NCBI RefSeq assembly: GCF_030272615.1
Contig: NC_081406.1
Location: 479,352,900 to 479,416,899, forward strand
From: Cryptomeria japonica
Taxonomy: Eukaryota > Streptophyta > Pinopsida > Cupressales > Cupressaceae
Direction: 5' to 3'
DNA: 64,000 bases
Made by a program: the position numbers and the translations under genes. Shown here in pieces: positions 22,596 through 34,230 of this stretch. The first letter of the stretch is position 1. Every line of letters starts with the position of its first letter. The notes beneath the pieces are model-generated. The model had not been told where the DNA came from, ran no database searches, and worked only from the letters and a program-made list of their open reading frames with translations.

Positions 22596-23656
22596 TGTAA
22601 TGTGGGAAAAAGGTGAATGATGGATCAAGAGGAAAATTGCCCTTTCCCTTCAAGGAGAGATGAGAGTTTCACTATTGATTACCCTTCAAACACTTTTTAC
22701 CATGTTACATTTGGAAGAGGAGAGGAAGATTCACTAGATTGAACCTTCAAGGATGAAGATTGAATTCTCAAAGAAATGGGAATGATGAGTTGATCCCCTC
22801 TTCCTTATTTGAAATGGAAAGAAATTGATTGAATTATGTAGTGCAAAAGTGACAAAGAACTTATTATAATTTGAGATCAAAATATGGGATGAAGATGTGC
22901 ACTTGGATCTAGCAGTAATATGCTGGGACAAAGGTGCCCTGTGAATTTGAGGAAAAATTTCCTGGACCGTGGCGGGAATGTATACGGTCCTCCGAAAAAT
23001 ATGTGAAATGAAAAGGGTTTTTCTGCCTCTGCAAATGGAGCCTGAATCTGAAAGTACAATTGTACACCTGCAACCTACACATGGAAAAGAGAGGAAAATG
23101 GGTTGGGATTGGGGGTTTTCCTTTAGGTCAAACCCTAGTTTTGGAATTAACAAAGTAATGAAAGAATGTACTTGCAAGTAGATGTAAATGAAAGACTAAA
23201 TTGTAAATCACCTCAAGGAAGGCTGTGATAGAAATTCTTGTGTGGAATTGAATGTTGTAATCAATCTCCTCTTCAATGGTTGAATCCTTGACTTGAATGC
23301 AACACCTAGCCTTGAAGGGATACTTGAGAATGCTCAATCCTGGAAAAAAATGCTTGAATGCTCGATCACTTATGCAACTTGAAAAACTCCAATCTTATCC
23401 AACTTCAGCTTCTTGAACTTACACAAATGAGAGGAAGAATTCCCCTTAAATACATGTCCTAGGGGGGATAGTGGCACCACACCCTGTCCTACCACTTACT
23501 CCAGGGCAGAGTGCGGATGGGGTTTTGTGGAGGCCAACAAAGAAGCTTTTTCTTAGGGTTGAGTAGTCTCTTATTAGGTTAGGGGATTTTATCTCACACG
23601 TGTGAGGACCCTAATGTAGTTGAAAATTGCTAGGGTCACAATTTTATGACACTACA
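22596..23656 (-). repeat. Gy 3' LTR
   Basis: On the plus strand it begins TGTAATGTGGGAAAA and ends TATGACACTACA. It matches the LTR at 29018 closely at both ends but is about 175 bases shorter, lacking part of the G/C-rich region corresponding to 29890-30060. Confidence 0.9.
22964..22990 (-). other. Hairpin module copy, Gy 3' LTR
   Basis: GGACCGT pairs perfectly with ACGGTCC. In element sense the loop begins with the palindrome GTATAC, where the G1 copies have GTGCAC. The partner LTR has a decayed copy at 29385-29413. Confidence 0.6.
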
Positions 23657-23671
23657 TTTAGCCCCCACTTT
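23657..23671 (-). other. Gy polypurine tract
   Basis: The complement of TTTAGCCCCCACTTT lies directly next to the 3' LTR. It is the same purine run as in G1. Confidence 0.85.
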
Positions 23672-25371
23672 AGCGAGAGTATAAGCATACACCAATATTG
23701 CCGGTAAAGTACAAGGAAACAAGATTGAAAGACTTTTATCATGTCAAGGAGGCAAGATGCACTGAGCCCCTAGTGGACTTAGGATCTTACGACTTCGATT
23801 GGCAAAGTAAAAGGGAAGATTGGGAAGGGGAGAACCATGACTGCAAGTAGCAAAGTTCCCTTCACTATGAGTCATGAAAGCAAGGACACCAAAGATTACA
23901 AAGAAAAAAAAAGTTCACTAAGTAATTCTAAGTATCAAGAAGGAAAAATATGAGTGGAGTGCATGCCCCCATATTAAAGAGATCACGTGTTCCTTATCAG
24001 GAGAGATATCTTTAAGGTAGGATACACCCAAGAGAGAGAGAACAAGGGAGCGCATTCTCACAAGGATTTATCCCCCAATTAAGGAATAAACTCGAGGATA
24101 ATAAACATAAAACACTAGGTAGTGTCGCTTTCCTCGGGGTTAGTATGTTGTATGATAACTCATGTATATCATGTATGTATATGCATATAATAATCATCAT
24201 TCCCCAAAGAAGGACACTACCTTAGAAGAAAGGGAAGAGAGGATATCTTTTGAGTAAACATGAAAGAGACCAAGAAAAGATCTCAATGCTTTGCATCATC
24301 CCCAAGTAGACATTAAGGGAACAATAGAAGAACATGGATATACATAGAAGAAGGGTCACAAAAGAGAAATAAAGGAGAAAGAGAGAAGATCTACAGTGCT
24401 AATAATGATAATCTAGCATGACATCTGCCTCCCGATCTTATTGATCACTATTTCAAGAAGGCAACCAACATGCCAGAGGAGCAACATCAAGCACAATAGG
24501 TGGAGCTATCACAAGATCCAAACAAGGACTATTCTCATGTGGTAAGTCACTTTGTTCAATTTTAGGAGCTAGGATTAAGGTTTGTGAAAACTCATCTGAT
24601 AAATGCTTGTCCACATCAACATACTCATACTCAATATCAAAAGCATTAGGAGTTGTATTGCCATTATGAATAACATTTCAACCATTTCTTCATCAAAGTT
24701 TAGAGAAAGAGGAGCAAGAACATGAATAGGATTAAAACCATCACATATTTTGTGCAACTTATGATTTGGAGATGTAGGTTGAACATCTTGCTTAGGAGAA
24801 AAGGGAATCATGTCAACTATTGGAGTCTTAGGAGATTGAGTATTTTGAGGGATAGCTTCATGAGCTCAAACACAACATCTTTGTCGGTGTTCTCTCATAC
24901 AGCGATTCTATCAAGTCTTAGTGGAAGGCTAAGAAGGAGGAGGAACATTTTAAAAAGTAGGAATGTTTCTCTCTTGATAGTTGAAGGTTTAGGTTGGGGT
25001 CTTTCAAGTTGAACAAGAGGAGAAGCAGGCCTCTTCTCTCAATAAGAGGAAGGAGGTGGAACTGTGCCATAGAAAGGAGGAATATTAGGTGTAGGAAGGA
25101 GACTAAGACCATCATGAGGAGGAGGTATAGGTCTAACCTTATGAGTAATATTGTTATTCTCCTTAAGAGAAGGTAAAGTCATATCCATAGGAATAGGTTG
25201 ATGATCTTCATTAGGAGGGAGATTAGTTCAATCTGTGAGAGGAAGAACCTCATCTTGAAGAATAATGGGAATGTCAAGTGTTGGGGATCTATGTTGAATT
25301 AAGGATAAGATCATATCATTATTTCATTTTTGATTATATTTAAAAAGAGCATCACTCCTTGATGGAAGAGA
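23672..25371 (-). other. Gy internal region after protease, no RT
   Basis: In element sense this is low-complexity and rich in Pro, Leu and Ser codons, with stops in all frames. I looked for RT (YVDD, FGL.NA), RNase H and integrase motifs and found none. It may be degraded linker or non-coding spacer. Confidence 0.55.
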
Positions 25372-26160
25372 TTAAAATTGCTTAGGCCAAAAAAAATTAA
25401 TAGGAACACTGAGGCTTTTGTTGCATGGACAAAATAAGCTATGGTTCATGGTTATGATTTCTCCATTATGAGGAAATTTCAGACATTTGTGGATTGGAGA
25501 AGCAATAGCCTTCATGGAAGATAGCCAAGGATAGCCCAAATTCAGACAGAATTTACTCAAAATATGGTATGATAACAAAGTCATCATCCATGGATTTAGC
25601 ATGAACTTTAACAGGAAGGGTGATAGAACCAATGGTAGGACAAGAGAAGCCATCAAATAACTTAACAACCATATTAGAAGCATCATATATTGGTTTATGC
25701 AATCATTCAATGAAAAGATACTCTTCAGTTATGACATTAACCATGCAAGAGGGATCAATAAGGGCACCATGACAAGGGATATCCTTAACATTCACAACTA
25801 TGTATAAGGAGCCATCGGGTGCTCTAATGGTCTCACTGGGGTCAAATGTAATGCAAGGATCCTTAGGCATATCTTTTTTTCCTACCATATTAACCAAGTT
25901 TGGAGATATAGAGGTAAATTCTTTAGAAGAGAAAGAATTAGGCACAATATCAATAACATTAGAGGTATGAGAAGGCAAGGGATTAGTGAATATCTTAAGA
26001 TTTTGATTAGGAGGAGATACTGATTTATTCCCTTTATCATTCACACCTACCACAGATATAGTATTATTATCAATCAAGTCTTGAATATTATTCTTCAATG
26101 TGAAACATTTCTCAGTATCATGACCAGGCTAGTGATGAAATTGACAAAAGGAATTGTTAT
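25372..26160 (-). pseudogene. Gy gag knuckle and protease remnant
   Basis: In element sense a gag C-terminal knuckle-like block (HH-stop-PGHDTEKCFTLKNNIQ, TAG at 26129-26131 where Gln fits) precedes a protease-like domain. The flap and end are recognisable: ALIDPSCMVNVITEEYL near 25750, then LNLGYPWLSSMKAI and IHKCLKFPHNGE, the LGRPW and H.CLKFP blocks of plant gypsy protease. The active site reads D-P-S rather than D-S/T/G-G/A. A frameshift falls near 25705. Confidence 0.75.
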
Positions 26161-26194
26161 CAAAATAAGGGGATGCAAGTTTTGAAGAATTAAT

Positions 26195-27810
26195 TTATTT
26201 TATAGGAGGAAGTTTGATAACATTTGTGTGTAACAACTCAGACATAATACTATGTAAAGATTCATTCAAATGAGTAAATTGTCTTTCTCTTTGGAAAAAT
26301 TTAGAAATAGAAGGCACGCCTATTGTAGCATTCACATTGTAGTTGTTGATTGTATCATTGAAATTGATGAAATTTTTTGTTGGTTTGAACTTCACAAATG
26401 GTGTTGAACACTCTACCCTTTATCACTCAGATTCATAGGAGTAGATTACTCCATTTGACTCATAACCAGTTGATAATTGTGGAGTGTTGCGCACAACTAC
26501 AGAAAGGAAGTAAACTCAGACAAAAGAATCTTTTCCCTTATATCTTTTTGTAAATTAGAAATCAAAATTATTTGAATATCATTATCAGGTACATGAAAAG
26601 AAATTTGAGCACACAAATGCTTATATCTATCAATGAAATTAGTCACTTTTTGTTTAACACCTTGTTTACAATGCATTAAATCAGTCAAAGTGATTTTAGG
26701 AACAATGTTGTTTTGAAATTGTTGGATGAAAGAATTTGATAATTGTTGAAAAGAAGTGATGGAATAAGAAGGCAAGGAGCAACACCATTGTAAATATTTA
26801 TCTCTTAGTGTTCTTGTAAACAATTTGGCAAGCAATATTTGATCCTAAGCAAAATCAGTACACAAGGTTGGAAATGTTTTGGCATGCGTAAGAGGATCAC
26901 CTTTTCCATTATAGAGTTCCAATTGAGGGATCTCAACATGTTTGGGTAGCATGAATTTAATGATATTAAGAGAAAGTGGGCTCACAACATCGAAGGTGGG
27001 CACACTAAACTTGGATTGACTCATAGAAGAAATTTGTTGCTGTAAGGAAGACATGGTTTGAGCAAGATTGTTAATTGTTGATTCGGTAGAAGAATTGATG
27101 TTAGACATAGTTGATTGAGAAGGTGGTGTGATATTATTGAAAGAAGGCATGGACTGAGAATAAGGTGGAGGGACATTATGATAAGTAGGAATAGGTGATG
27201 ATTGGGTAGGAAAAGGGACACTTAAAGGAGGAACAAAGTTGTTGAAGGAATGGTCCCCTTGTGTCACACTGATTGGTTGAGGAATAATAGGAACACTTAT
27301 GGAAGACATAGGTAAAGATGGAGGATAAAATGAAGAAGAGGGATTTCCCCCATGACCAATGTTTCTAGGAATGACATTTTGAGTTGAAGTATCCATGATG
27401 TTGGAGGTGAAAGTACGAATACTAGTTGTAATAGTCAAAGGAAGAGAAGGATTGACTTCTGTTGAAGGTTGTGAATAACCTAGGGTTTTGATATAACTCT
27501 TGATGGGAATGACATTAAAATCAACAATATGTGAAATGCCAAACAATATATCAATTTCATTCTTATCACTTTGAATCATGCGCTTAACGCCTTCAATTTA
27601 TAGAAGAGCTCCACTATTAGGGCATTCTTGGGACATCCATTGTTGAAAGTTATCAAATTGATTGTCCAATGTAGAAAGTTGATCCAAAGAAACCCTAGTT
27701 AAATTTTCTTCATCATCATAGGATTCATCAATGGAGTGAATAGACACATGATTAGGATGGGAAGAATTAGCATGAGCCTCATTAAAGAAGTCACCCAAAT
27801 TAGGCTCCAT
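26195..27810 (-). pseudogene. Gy gag
   Basis: The start at 27810 (MEPNLGDFF) is the first good ATG after the leader. The frame is kept to about 26497 with stops at 27598-27600 and 26845. The order is an acidic N-terminus, a long Pro/Ser/Thr/Gln-rich stretch (27400-27000), then a retrotransposon gag capsid region (PQLELYNGKGDPLTHAKTF, TRTLRDKYLQWCCSLP, FIQQFQNNIVPKITLTDL). A frameshift near 26400-26480 leads into the knuckle segment. It would be the structural particle protein of this element. Confidence 0.82.
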
Positions 27811-29000
27811 CTCCTCAGTAATTAAACCTTGGGAAGCCTTAATTCTAATGCTTCATCTAACGGGGATAGAATATGTAGGACTATTAGTGGTAAAACTCAT
27901 GCACTAGAGGGAAAATTTCAATTTTGAATATTGTATCAAAGCTTACAAAAGATTAATGCAAAATTTAAAATAATGATTACACAATTTGAACTTTGTTGGA
28001 GGAAGAGGATGACACAATTTCCAAAAATGAAAGGAAATTGAAATTTTAAAATTAGGGCCAAGGGAATACCACTTAATTTTAAAATCAGAATTTTTAAAAT
28101 CAGGGCAAACTATAATTAACCTCTTAATTTTAAAAAAAAATTGAAATTTGAAATGTTGAATTTTGGAGGTATTTCCGATTCTAGAGGAATCAAAAATTCA
28201 TAAAATCAGCCAATCTTCTAGATTCAGGCTATTAAATATAGTCATAGCAGTCTCCCAAAATTTTGGGAAAAAAGACGAGGACTGTGGTGACAACGCACAT
28301 GGTCCAACGAACTTTTTTTGAAATTTCTAGGGATGAATATTATGATGATTTTGAATCTAACCCCAAAAAATTTCCAAATTTTACAACCTCTAGATGGGAG
28401 AAATGAAGGTTCAAATGTAAAAATAAGACCCTATTAGGGTTTTGAAGAAAAAGAGGAATTGAATTACAATTTTGAAAAAGGTCAAACCTAATGGATAGGG
28501 ACACCTTGGAAAATGTTTAAAAATCTGATTGGAATGAAATTGATTTGAAATTTGCACAAAATCCAATTAATTTTAAAAATTGGGGTTTTATGACCTAACC
28601 ACTTAATTTTAAAATTTGAATTCTGGGAAAAAAGGGGGGAAATTGAAAATTTTGAATCGTAGGAATGAAAACAAGTCTGAGAACAATCAGAGATCTAAAA
28701 CTTAAATGTAGATCCAATTTTTTCCCAAGTTCAAGATGATTTTTGAAAATTAGGGTTTTAACAAATAACCTCTTAATTTTGTAAATTTGATTTGCAAATT
28801 GAACAAGACAATGAGGAAATTGAATTTGATAAACAAGACAATTTTCAGATCTAAGAGAACCAAAAGAATTTTTTACAAATCACAAGTTCAATTTTAATTT
28901 AAAAAACTAAGGTTTTGAATGATTTAACCACTAAGTTTGCAAAAAATTTAAACTTGCAAATGAAAAATATGCAATTTTGTTCAAAGGAAAGCATGCAAGA
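27811..29000 (-). repeat. Gy leader with degenerate repeats
   Basis: Non-coding leader between primer site and gag. It repeats CCACTTAATTTTAAAAT-type blocks with nearby AGGGTTTT or AGGGC (for example near 28070, 28120, 28600 and 28770). It matches the G1 leader design in reverse and carries one hairpin module (28254-28305). Confidence 0.65.
28254..28305 (-). other. Hairpin module copy, Gy leader
   Basis: CCCAAAATTTTGGG (28254-28267) is a perfect palindrome. Eleven bases further is GGACTGTG (28279-28286), which pairs with CATGGTCC (28298-28305) allowing wobble. Order and spacing in element sense match the G1 leader copy. Confidence 0.65.
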
Positions 29001-29014
29001 CGTCAGGTTCACCA
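29001..29014 (-). other. Gy primer-binding site, tRNA-Trp type
   Basis: In element sense TGGTGAACCTGACG follows the LTR by three bases. It differs from the G1 site by one transition. Confidence 0.75.
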
Positions 29015-29017
29015 AAA

Positions 29018-30253
29018 TGTAATGTGGGAAAAAGGTGAATGATGGATCAAAAGGAAAACTACCCTTTCCCTCCAATGAGAGATGAGAGTTTCACTATTGA
29101 TTACCCTTCAAACACTTTTTACCATGTTACATTCAGAAGAGGAGAGGAAGATTTACTAGATTCAACCTTCAAGGATGAAGATGGAATTTTGAATGAAATA
29201 GGAATGATAAGTTGATCCCCTCTTCCTTATTTAAAATGGAAAGGAATTGATTAAATTATGTAGTGCAAAGTGACAAAGAACTGATTATAACTTGAGATCG
29301 GAATATGGGATGAAGTTGTGCACCTAGATCTAGTAGTAATATGTCGAGATAAAATCGCCCTGGGAATTTGAGGAAAGGTTGCCCAGACCATGGCGGGAAC
29401 GTACACTGTCGTCCGAAAAAAAGGTGAAATGAAAAGGGTTTTCCCACCTCTACAAATGGATCCCAAATCTAAAAGTATAGTTGCGCACCTACAACCTACA
29501 CACATAGAGAGAGGAAAATGGGTTGGGATTGGGGGTTTGCCTTTAGGTCAAACCCCAGTTTTGGAATTAACCAAGTAATGAAAGAAAGTACTTGCAAGTA
29601 GATGTTAATGAAAGACTGAATTATAAATCACCTCAAGGGAGGTTGTGATAGCAATGTTGATAGAAATTGTTGTGTGGAATTTGATGTTGTAATCAATATC
29701 CTCTTCAATGGTTGAATCCTTGACTTGAATGCAACACCTACCCTTGAAGGGAGACTTGAGAATGCTCAATGTTGGTAAAGAATGCTTGAATGCTCGATCA
29801 CTTATGCAACTTAACAAACTCCAATCTTATCCAACTTCAACTTCTTGAACCTATGCAAATTAGAGGATGAATGCCCCTTAAATACATGTTAGTGGATTTG
29901 ATTTTCATCACAGGCCGACATTGGGGGAGTTTCCTGCGCAATGCACAACCAACAATGCATTCTCAAGAAAGGTCCTGCCCCAAAATAGGGTAGGGATAGG
30001 GGCACCATTCTCTTTTCGTAGGAGGACAAGGGAACCACACCCCTTTCCTAGGAGGGACAAGGGCACTACACCGCTATCCTACCCCTTTCTCCAGGGCAGA
30101 GTACGGATGGGGTGGTGTGGATACCAAGAAAGAAGCTATTTATGACGGTTGAGAAGTCTATGGTCTCATATCAGGTTAGGGGATTCAATCTCATGTGCAC
30201 GAGGATCCTAATGCAGTTGAAAATTGCTAGGGTGATAATTTTATGACACTATA
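29018..30253 (-). repeat. Gy 5' LTR
   Basis: It begins TGTAATGTGGG on the plus strand and ends GACACTATA. It carries extra copies of a block with AGGACAAGGG..CCACACCCC..CCTA at 29990-30090 that the 3' LTR lacks, which explains the length difference. Confidence 0.88.
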
Positions 30254-31270
30254 ATTATGAGTAATTACAATGGGGTCTGCACTTGCACTTGTAGAAAGGC
30301 CAACAGCCTAGAGCACACTTCTCATCACAAAGGGAAGTCTCACTGACTTACATAAACATCAAACTATAATTCAGAAAGAAATAAACTCTAAAAGTAGAAT
30401 TTGGTAATGCTTGATACAGTTCAGGTTAAGCACTGATGTTTTCTCTGCAATGCAAAACATTTCCATCCTTTAGTTGAATGATATGACTTTATTCACATAT
30501 AAACATTCTTTTGATAATGCAGACATAATCATCCATCCCATCGATATCCAAATTACATGAATACATCACCTATAAATATAGATCATCAACCGTATTGATA
30601 AGGTCGGTTAAACCCTAAACCGATAAACCCATAATTAGAAAAATTACATCACAAGATACCACCAGACCAATATTATGATTTATATTACATAGCATGGACC
30701 TAAATCAAGTATTCAAACAATTATATCCACTAGAGATTCCGCTAAGACCAAAATCCAACATGCTTCACCAACCAGTAGAAACCCTCAGTGAAATAACAAA
30801 AAATTTAACCGGATCCAAATAGGACCATCATAACAACATGCCATCCAATGCAAAGTCACCAAATACTAGGAACATGATCAAGAAAAACCTTGAACATGAT
30901 AAAAATTGATTCCATAATCCAGACCCAAAATCCACTGACCAAGTCACCAAATAATTTCTCTTGGTAAAGCTAACTAGGATAGTAGAGCCAAGTTGGTAAA
31001 GCCAAAAAGTAGCTAGTACCAGTAAATACCAAAAGAGGTAACAACCAAAGCACCAAATCATGAACCAACATAATATAGAAAGCATCTAACCAACCAGAAT
31101 AAGCATCCAAAACCAAATCTAGAGATCTAATCATACCAGATTAGAATCACAACCAAAACCAAGAAGATCACCAAGACTAACCGAGATAGATCCAACTGGA
31201 ATAGTCTCCAACTGGGATACAATGTTGACATAAATGACAATACTTAACCAAATATAGCATATTTCCAACA

Positions 31271-32408
31271 ATATGTAGACCTATGATGATAACATGATGA
31301 TGCATATGAAGACAATGAATTTTTTATATGAGTTATGCTAATGCAAGATGCAAGATGAATATGTAGTTCCTATTTGAACAAGGGTGAGTGTATGCGTCTT
31401 TCTTTATGAAATGCAATAATTGAATTAAAGGTGTGAAACATTTTAGAGATAGGACCTAAATCCATTCTCAAAAGACTTTATATCATCCAATCTTAACACA
31501 CTATGTAATCAAGATTTATGAATGGAGGCATGGAAAAATATTCCATTAGTTATTGAAACTTTGATCTCCCTTTTGCCCATGTGTGTGCACTTGAGTTTAT
31601 TCCAACCCTTGTAACCATTATAGACCCTTGGAATCCTATGTGGCTAGCTACGTGAGTTATTCTAACTTCAAAAGCATCATGGATAGAGCCTTGCTGCCAA
31701 CAAGCTTTTAGGGATCTGACGAGGTTATACACTATAATCTCTCGAATATTGCTCCATTGCTAGTAGGCATCCATAGCCCTAATGGATTTATTTGTGTGTT
31801 CCCTTAGTCAAGCTATATTGCACATTTCTGTATGATATTTAAGTTATATATCTGTGCTATTTTTCCTTGAGATAAATATTTGGCATAAATTTTATATTGT
31901 TTTTTTGTTTTCTTTCCTAGACTTGTAAGTAATGAAACCTACTTGGGTATGACAATTATAGTGGCACTGAAGTAGAATTTTGGATTTTTCACTAGCCACA
32001 CGACCAACTAGATATCTACAATGACTTAGAGCTATTGATTAATGTGTGAGATATAGCAATTGATAAATTTTGGGTAACAAGGCTCAACAGTGAAACCTCT
32101 ACTCAACCATAGATAAATCTCAATCACAAGGTGACATTAAAGATAAATGAGTAAAGACCTCCTAAAACTTCATGTACCTATATCTAGGAAATGAGACAAC
32201 CTTCACTCCTTTCAATGCAGCTAGGTGAATGACTTAGACAATCATCTTGTTTATTGATGCAGCTATATGCAAAAGCAATAATGATATGCAGCTAGATGTT
32301 GTGCAATATGAAATACAACTATGATGCACTCTAAAATGGAGATATGTGATGCAATGGAGTAAAGAAATATGCAAATGCACTACTTGAAAATTTAAATGAA
32401 CCCATCCC
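31271..32408 (-). other. G2 3' non-coding region, part after pol
   Basis: This follows the G2 pol stop in element sense. It has ATGCAAGATG-type short repeats near 31285-31350 and 32270-32340 and no supported gene. Confidence 0.5.
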
Positions 32409-33627
32409 TTAGATGTAATAACTTTTTAGGTGTATGTTGTTCATGGGTTTGGGGAGTGGATCTCCCTCCATTGTTCTTAAATGATAAGCATAATTTCCAA
32501 CTACTCATGTTATGATAAAAGGGCCTTGCTAGTTTGCTTCAAATTTTCCTGGCTTTTCTCAGTACACTAAGTTTCTCTGGTTTTCCTTCAAGACGATGTC
32601 TCCTACTTCAAAGTGACATGGTCTCACTCTTTTATTGTAGCTTATGCGCATTCAATTTTGATATCCTTGTAAATGATTCAGGGTAACCTGTCTCTTTTCA
32701 TCCAAGAGTTCCAACTCTTGCAACCTCATAACTCTGTGATCTTCATCCAATATGATATTCTTTAAAGAGATCATCAGTGATGGTAATTCTACTTCAACAT
32801 GCAAAATGGCTTTTGTTCCATATACCAAGGAGTACGGTGTGGCACCCATTGTTGTGCGTATACATGTTTTGTAAGCCCATAGAGCAAGATTGAGCTATAT
32901 GTACCAATCTTGACCTACTTCATTGACAACTTTTTTCAGAATTTTTGGGATTGTTTTGTTTGTTTCTTTTGTCTGACCATTGCTTTGAGGATAATATGGA
33001 GTTGCAAAATGGTGTTGAATATGGAACTATTCGCAAAGTTCTATCACTTCATAATTTTTGAAAGGTCTACCATTATCCATTACAATGCTCATTGGTATTC
33101 CATATCGACAGACAATGTAGTTCAAAATAAACATAGCTATTTGCTTGTCATGTAGTATAGGTCATAGGGATTACTTCAACCCATTTAGTGAAATATTCTA
33201 TGGTAGTGAGAATGAACTTATATCCATTAGATCAAGTAGGGTTTATCTTCCCTACTAAATCAAGTCCCCGTTGTGAGAATGGCCATGATGATTTTATTGG
33301 TTGAAGATCTTGTGTTGGTGCATGGATTAGGTCTTCATGGATCTAACATTGTCTACATATTTGCACATATTTGTATGAATCTTTCTCCATTATCGGCCAG
33401 TGATAGCCCGTTCTCAAGAATTTTTTAGCTAGATCTAGGCCACTAACATGGGTGCCGCAAATTCCATCATGAAATTGTTGTAGAGATACATGTGCTTCTT
33501 TAGCATTGAGACATCTAACTAGAGTTGTATCCAAACCTCTTTTGTATAGTGTATCTACAATGAGTGTGTATCTAGAGGTCTGCCTTATAAAAGTCTTCCT
33601 TTGATTAGATGAAAGGTCAGGTGACAT
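32409..33627 (-). pseudogene. G2 integrase
   Basis: In element sense the zinc-binding domain (HDGICGTHVSGLDLAKKFL to ICRQC) is at 33490-33343. The catalytic core is heavily damaged (LDLVGKINPT, FTKWVEVIP recognisable near 33270-33170). The C-terminal part is better kept: GATPYSLVYGTKAILHVEV, DHRVMRLQELELLDE, FEVGDIVLKEN and the end NNIHLKSYYI with the stop at 32409-32411. No chromodomain is visible. The function would be cDNA insertion; this copy is dead. Confidence 0.85.
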
Positions 33628-34230
33628 ATATATCTTGATACCAAGGAGATTCAGGTCCTACTATTGCGCAAACATATTCTGAAGTTGGTATCTCATATGA
33701 AGGTACCATTAGTTGTTCCACTACAAACTCAATATGAGTTCCATTGTTTGGCATGTCAAGGAGAGATCCTATAGTTTCCATTGCATCCACAACTTGGTTT
33801 TGTGCCTTGGGGATTTTCTCAAATGTGATGTTGGTGAAATATGCCTTTAATTCATCTACCAACTACTTATAAGGTGTCATCTTGTCATCTTTGGTTTCAT
33901 AATCATCATTTACCTGATTTATAATGAGTTGAGAGTCGCCATATACTTGTAAGTCCTTTATTTGCCATTGCACTGTTGTCTGAAATCTTATGACCAAGGC
34001 TTCATACTCGTCTATGTTGTTTGTGCATGTGAAGCTTATTCTAAATGACTTGGGAATATAATCACCTTGAGGTGTGATAAAAATAACTCCTGCCCCTGCT
34101 CCATGGTTTGTATGTGATCCATCAAAGAATAATTTCCATTTGTTAGATACTATGACTGTAAAGACAGACTCATCTATACAGTCTATCAGCATAGGATGGT
34201 GGTCTATCATTGGTGCTTTTGCCAATTAGT
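33628..34230 (-). pseudogene. G2 archaeal-type RNase H
   Basis: Element sense shows WKLFFDGSHTNHGAGAGV, NNIDEYEALV and VYGDSQLIINQV, which carry the D-E-D catalytic set, then FEKIPKAQNQVVDAM at the domain end. A stop falls at 33863-33865. This is a second RNase H, separate from the one attached to RT, the diagnostic feature of Tat-group gypsy elements. G3 has the same domain at 54135-54480. Confidence 0.87.

Larger units (their letters stand above)
22596..30253 (-). mobile_element. Gy: gag-protease Ty3/gypsy element, non-autonomous
   Basis: LTRs at 22596-23656 and 29018-30253 flank a minus-strand tRNA-Trp primer site, a long leader, gag, a protease remnant and a polypurine tract. Flanks are ACTAT (22591-22595) and ATTAT (30254-30258), four of five. 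About 1.7 kb after protease holds only degraded Pro-rich sequence; RT, RNase H and integrase are absent. It sits in a copia LTR whose halves continue on either side. The right end reads ACTATA where the left LTR ends ACTACA, one C-to-T change. Confidence 0.88.
20700..31270 (-). mobile_element. Solo copia LTR, itself split by two insertions
   Basis: Three pieces of one copia LTR are collinear: 20700-20823, 22485-22595 and 30259-31270. The left end is TGTTGGAATG with the G-run TGAATCAA block; the middle has GGGAAAAACCACGGTGGG; the right piece has GGGTCTGCACTTGCA, GGGAAGTCTCACTGAC and ends TTTCCAACA. Together they are about 1.25 kb, as expected for one LTR. Flanks are GCATG (20695-20699) and ATATG (31271-31275), three of five, differing by two transitions. 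Confidence 0.8.
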
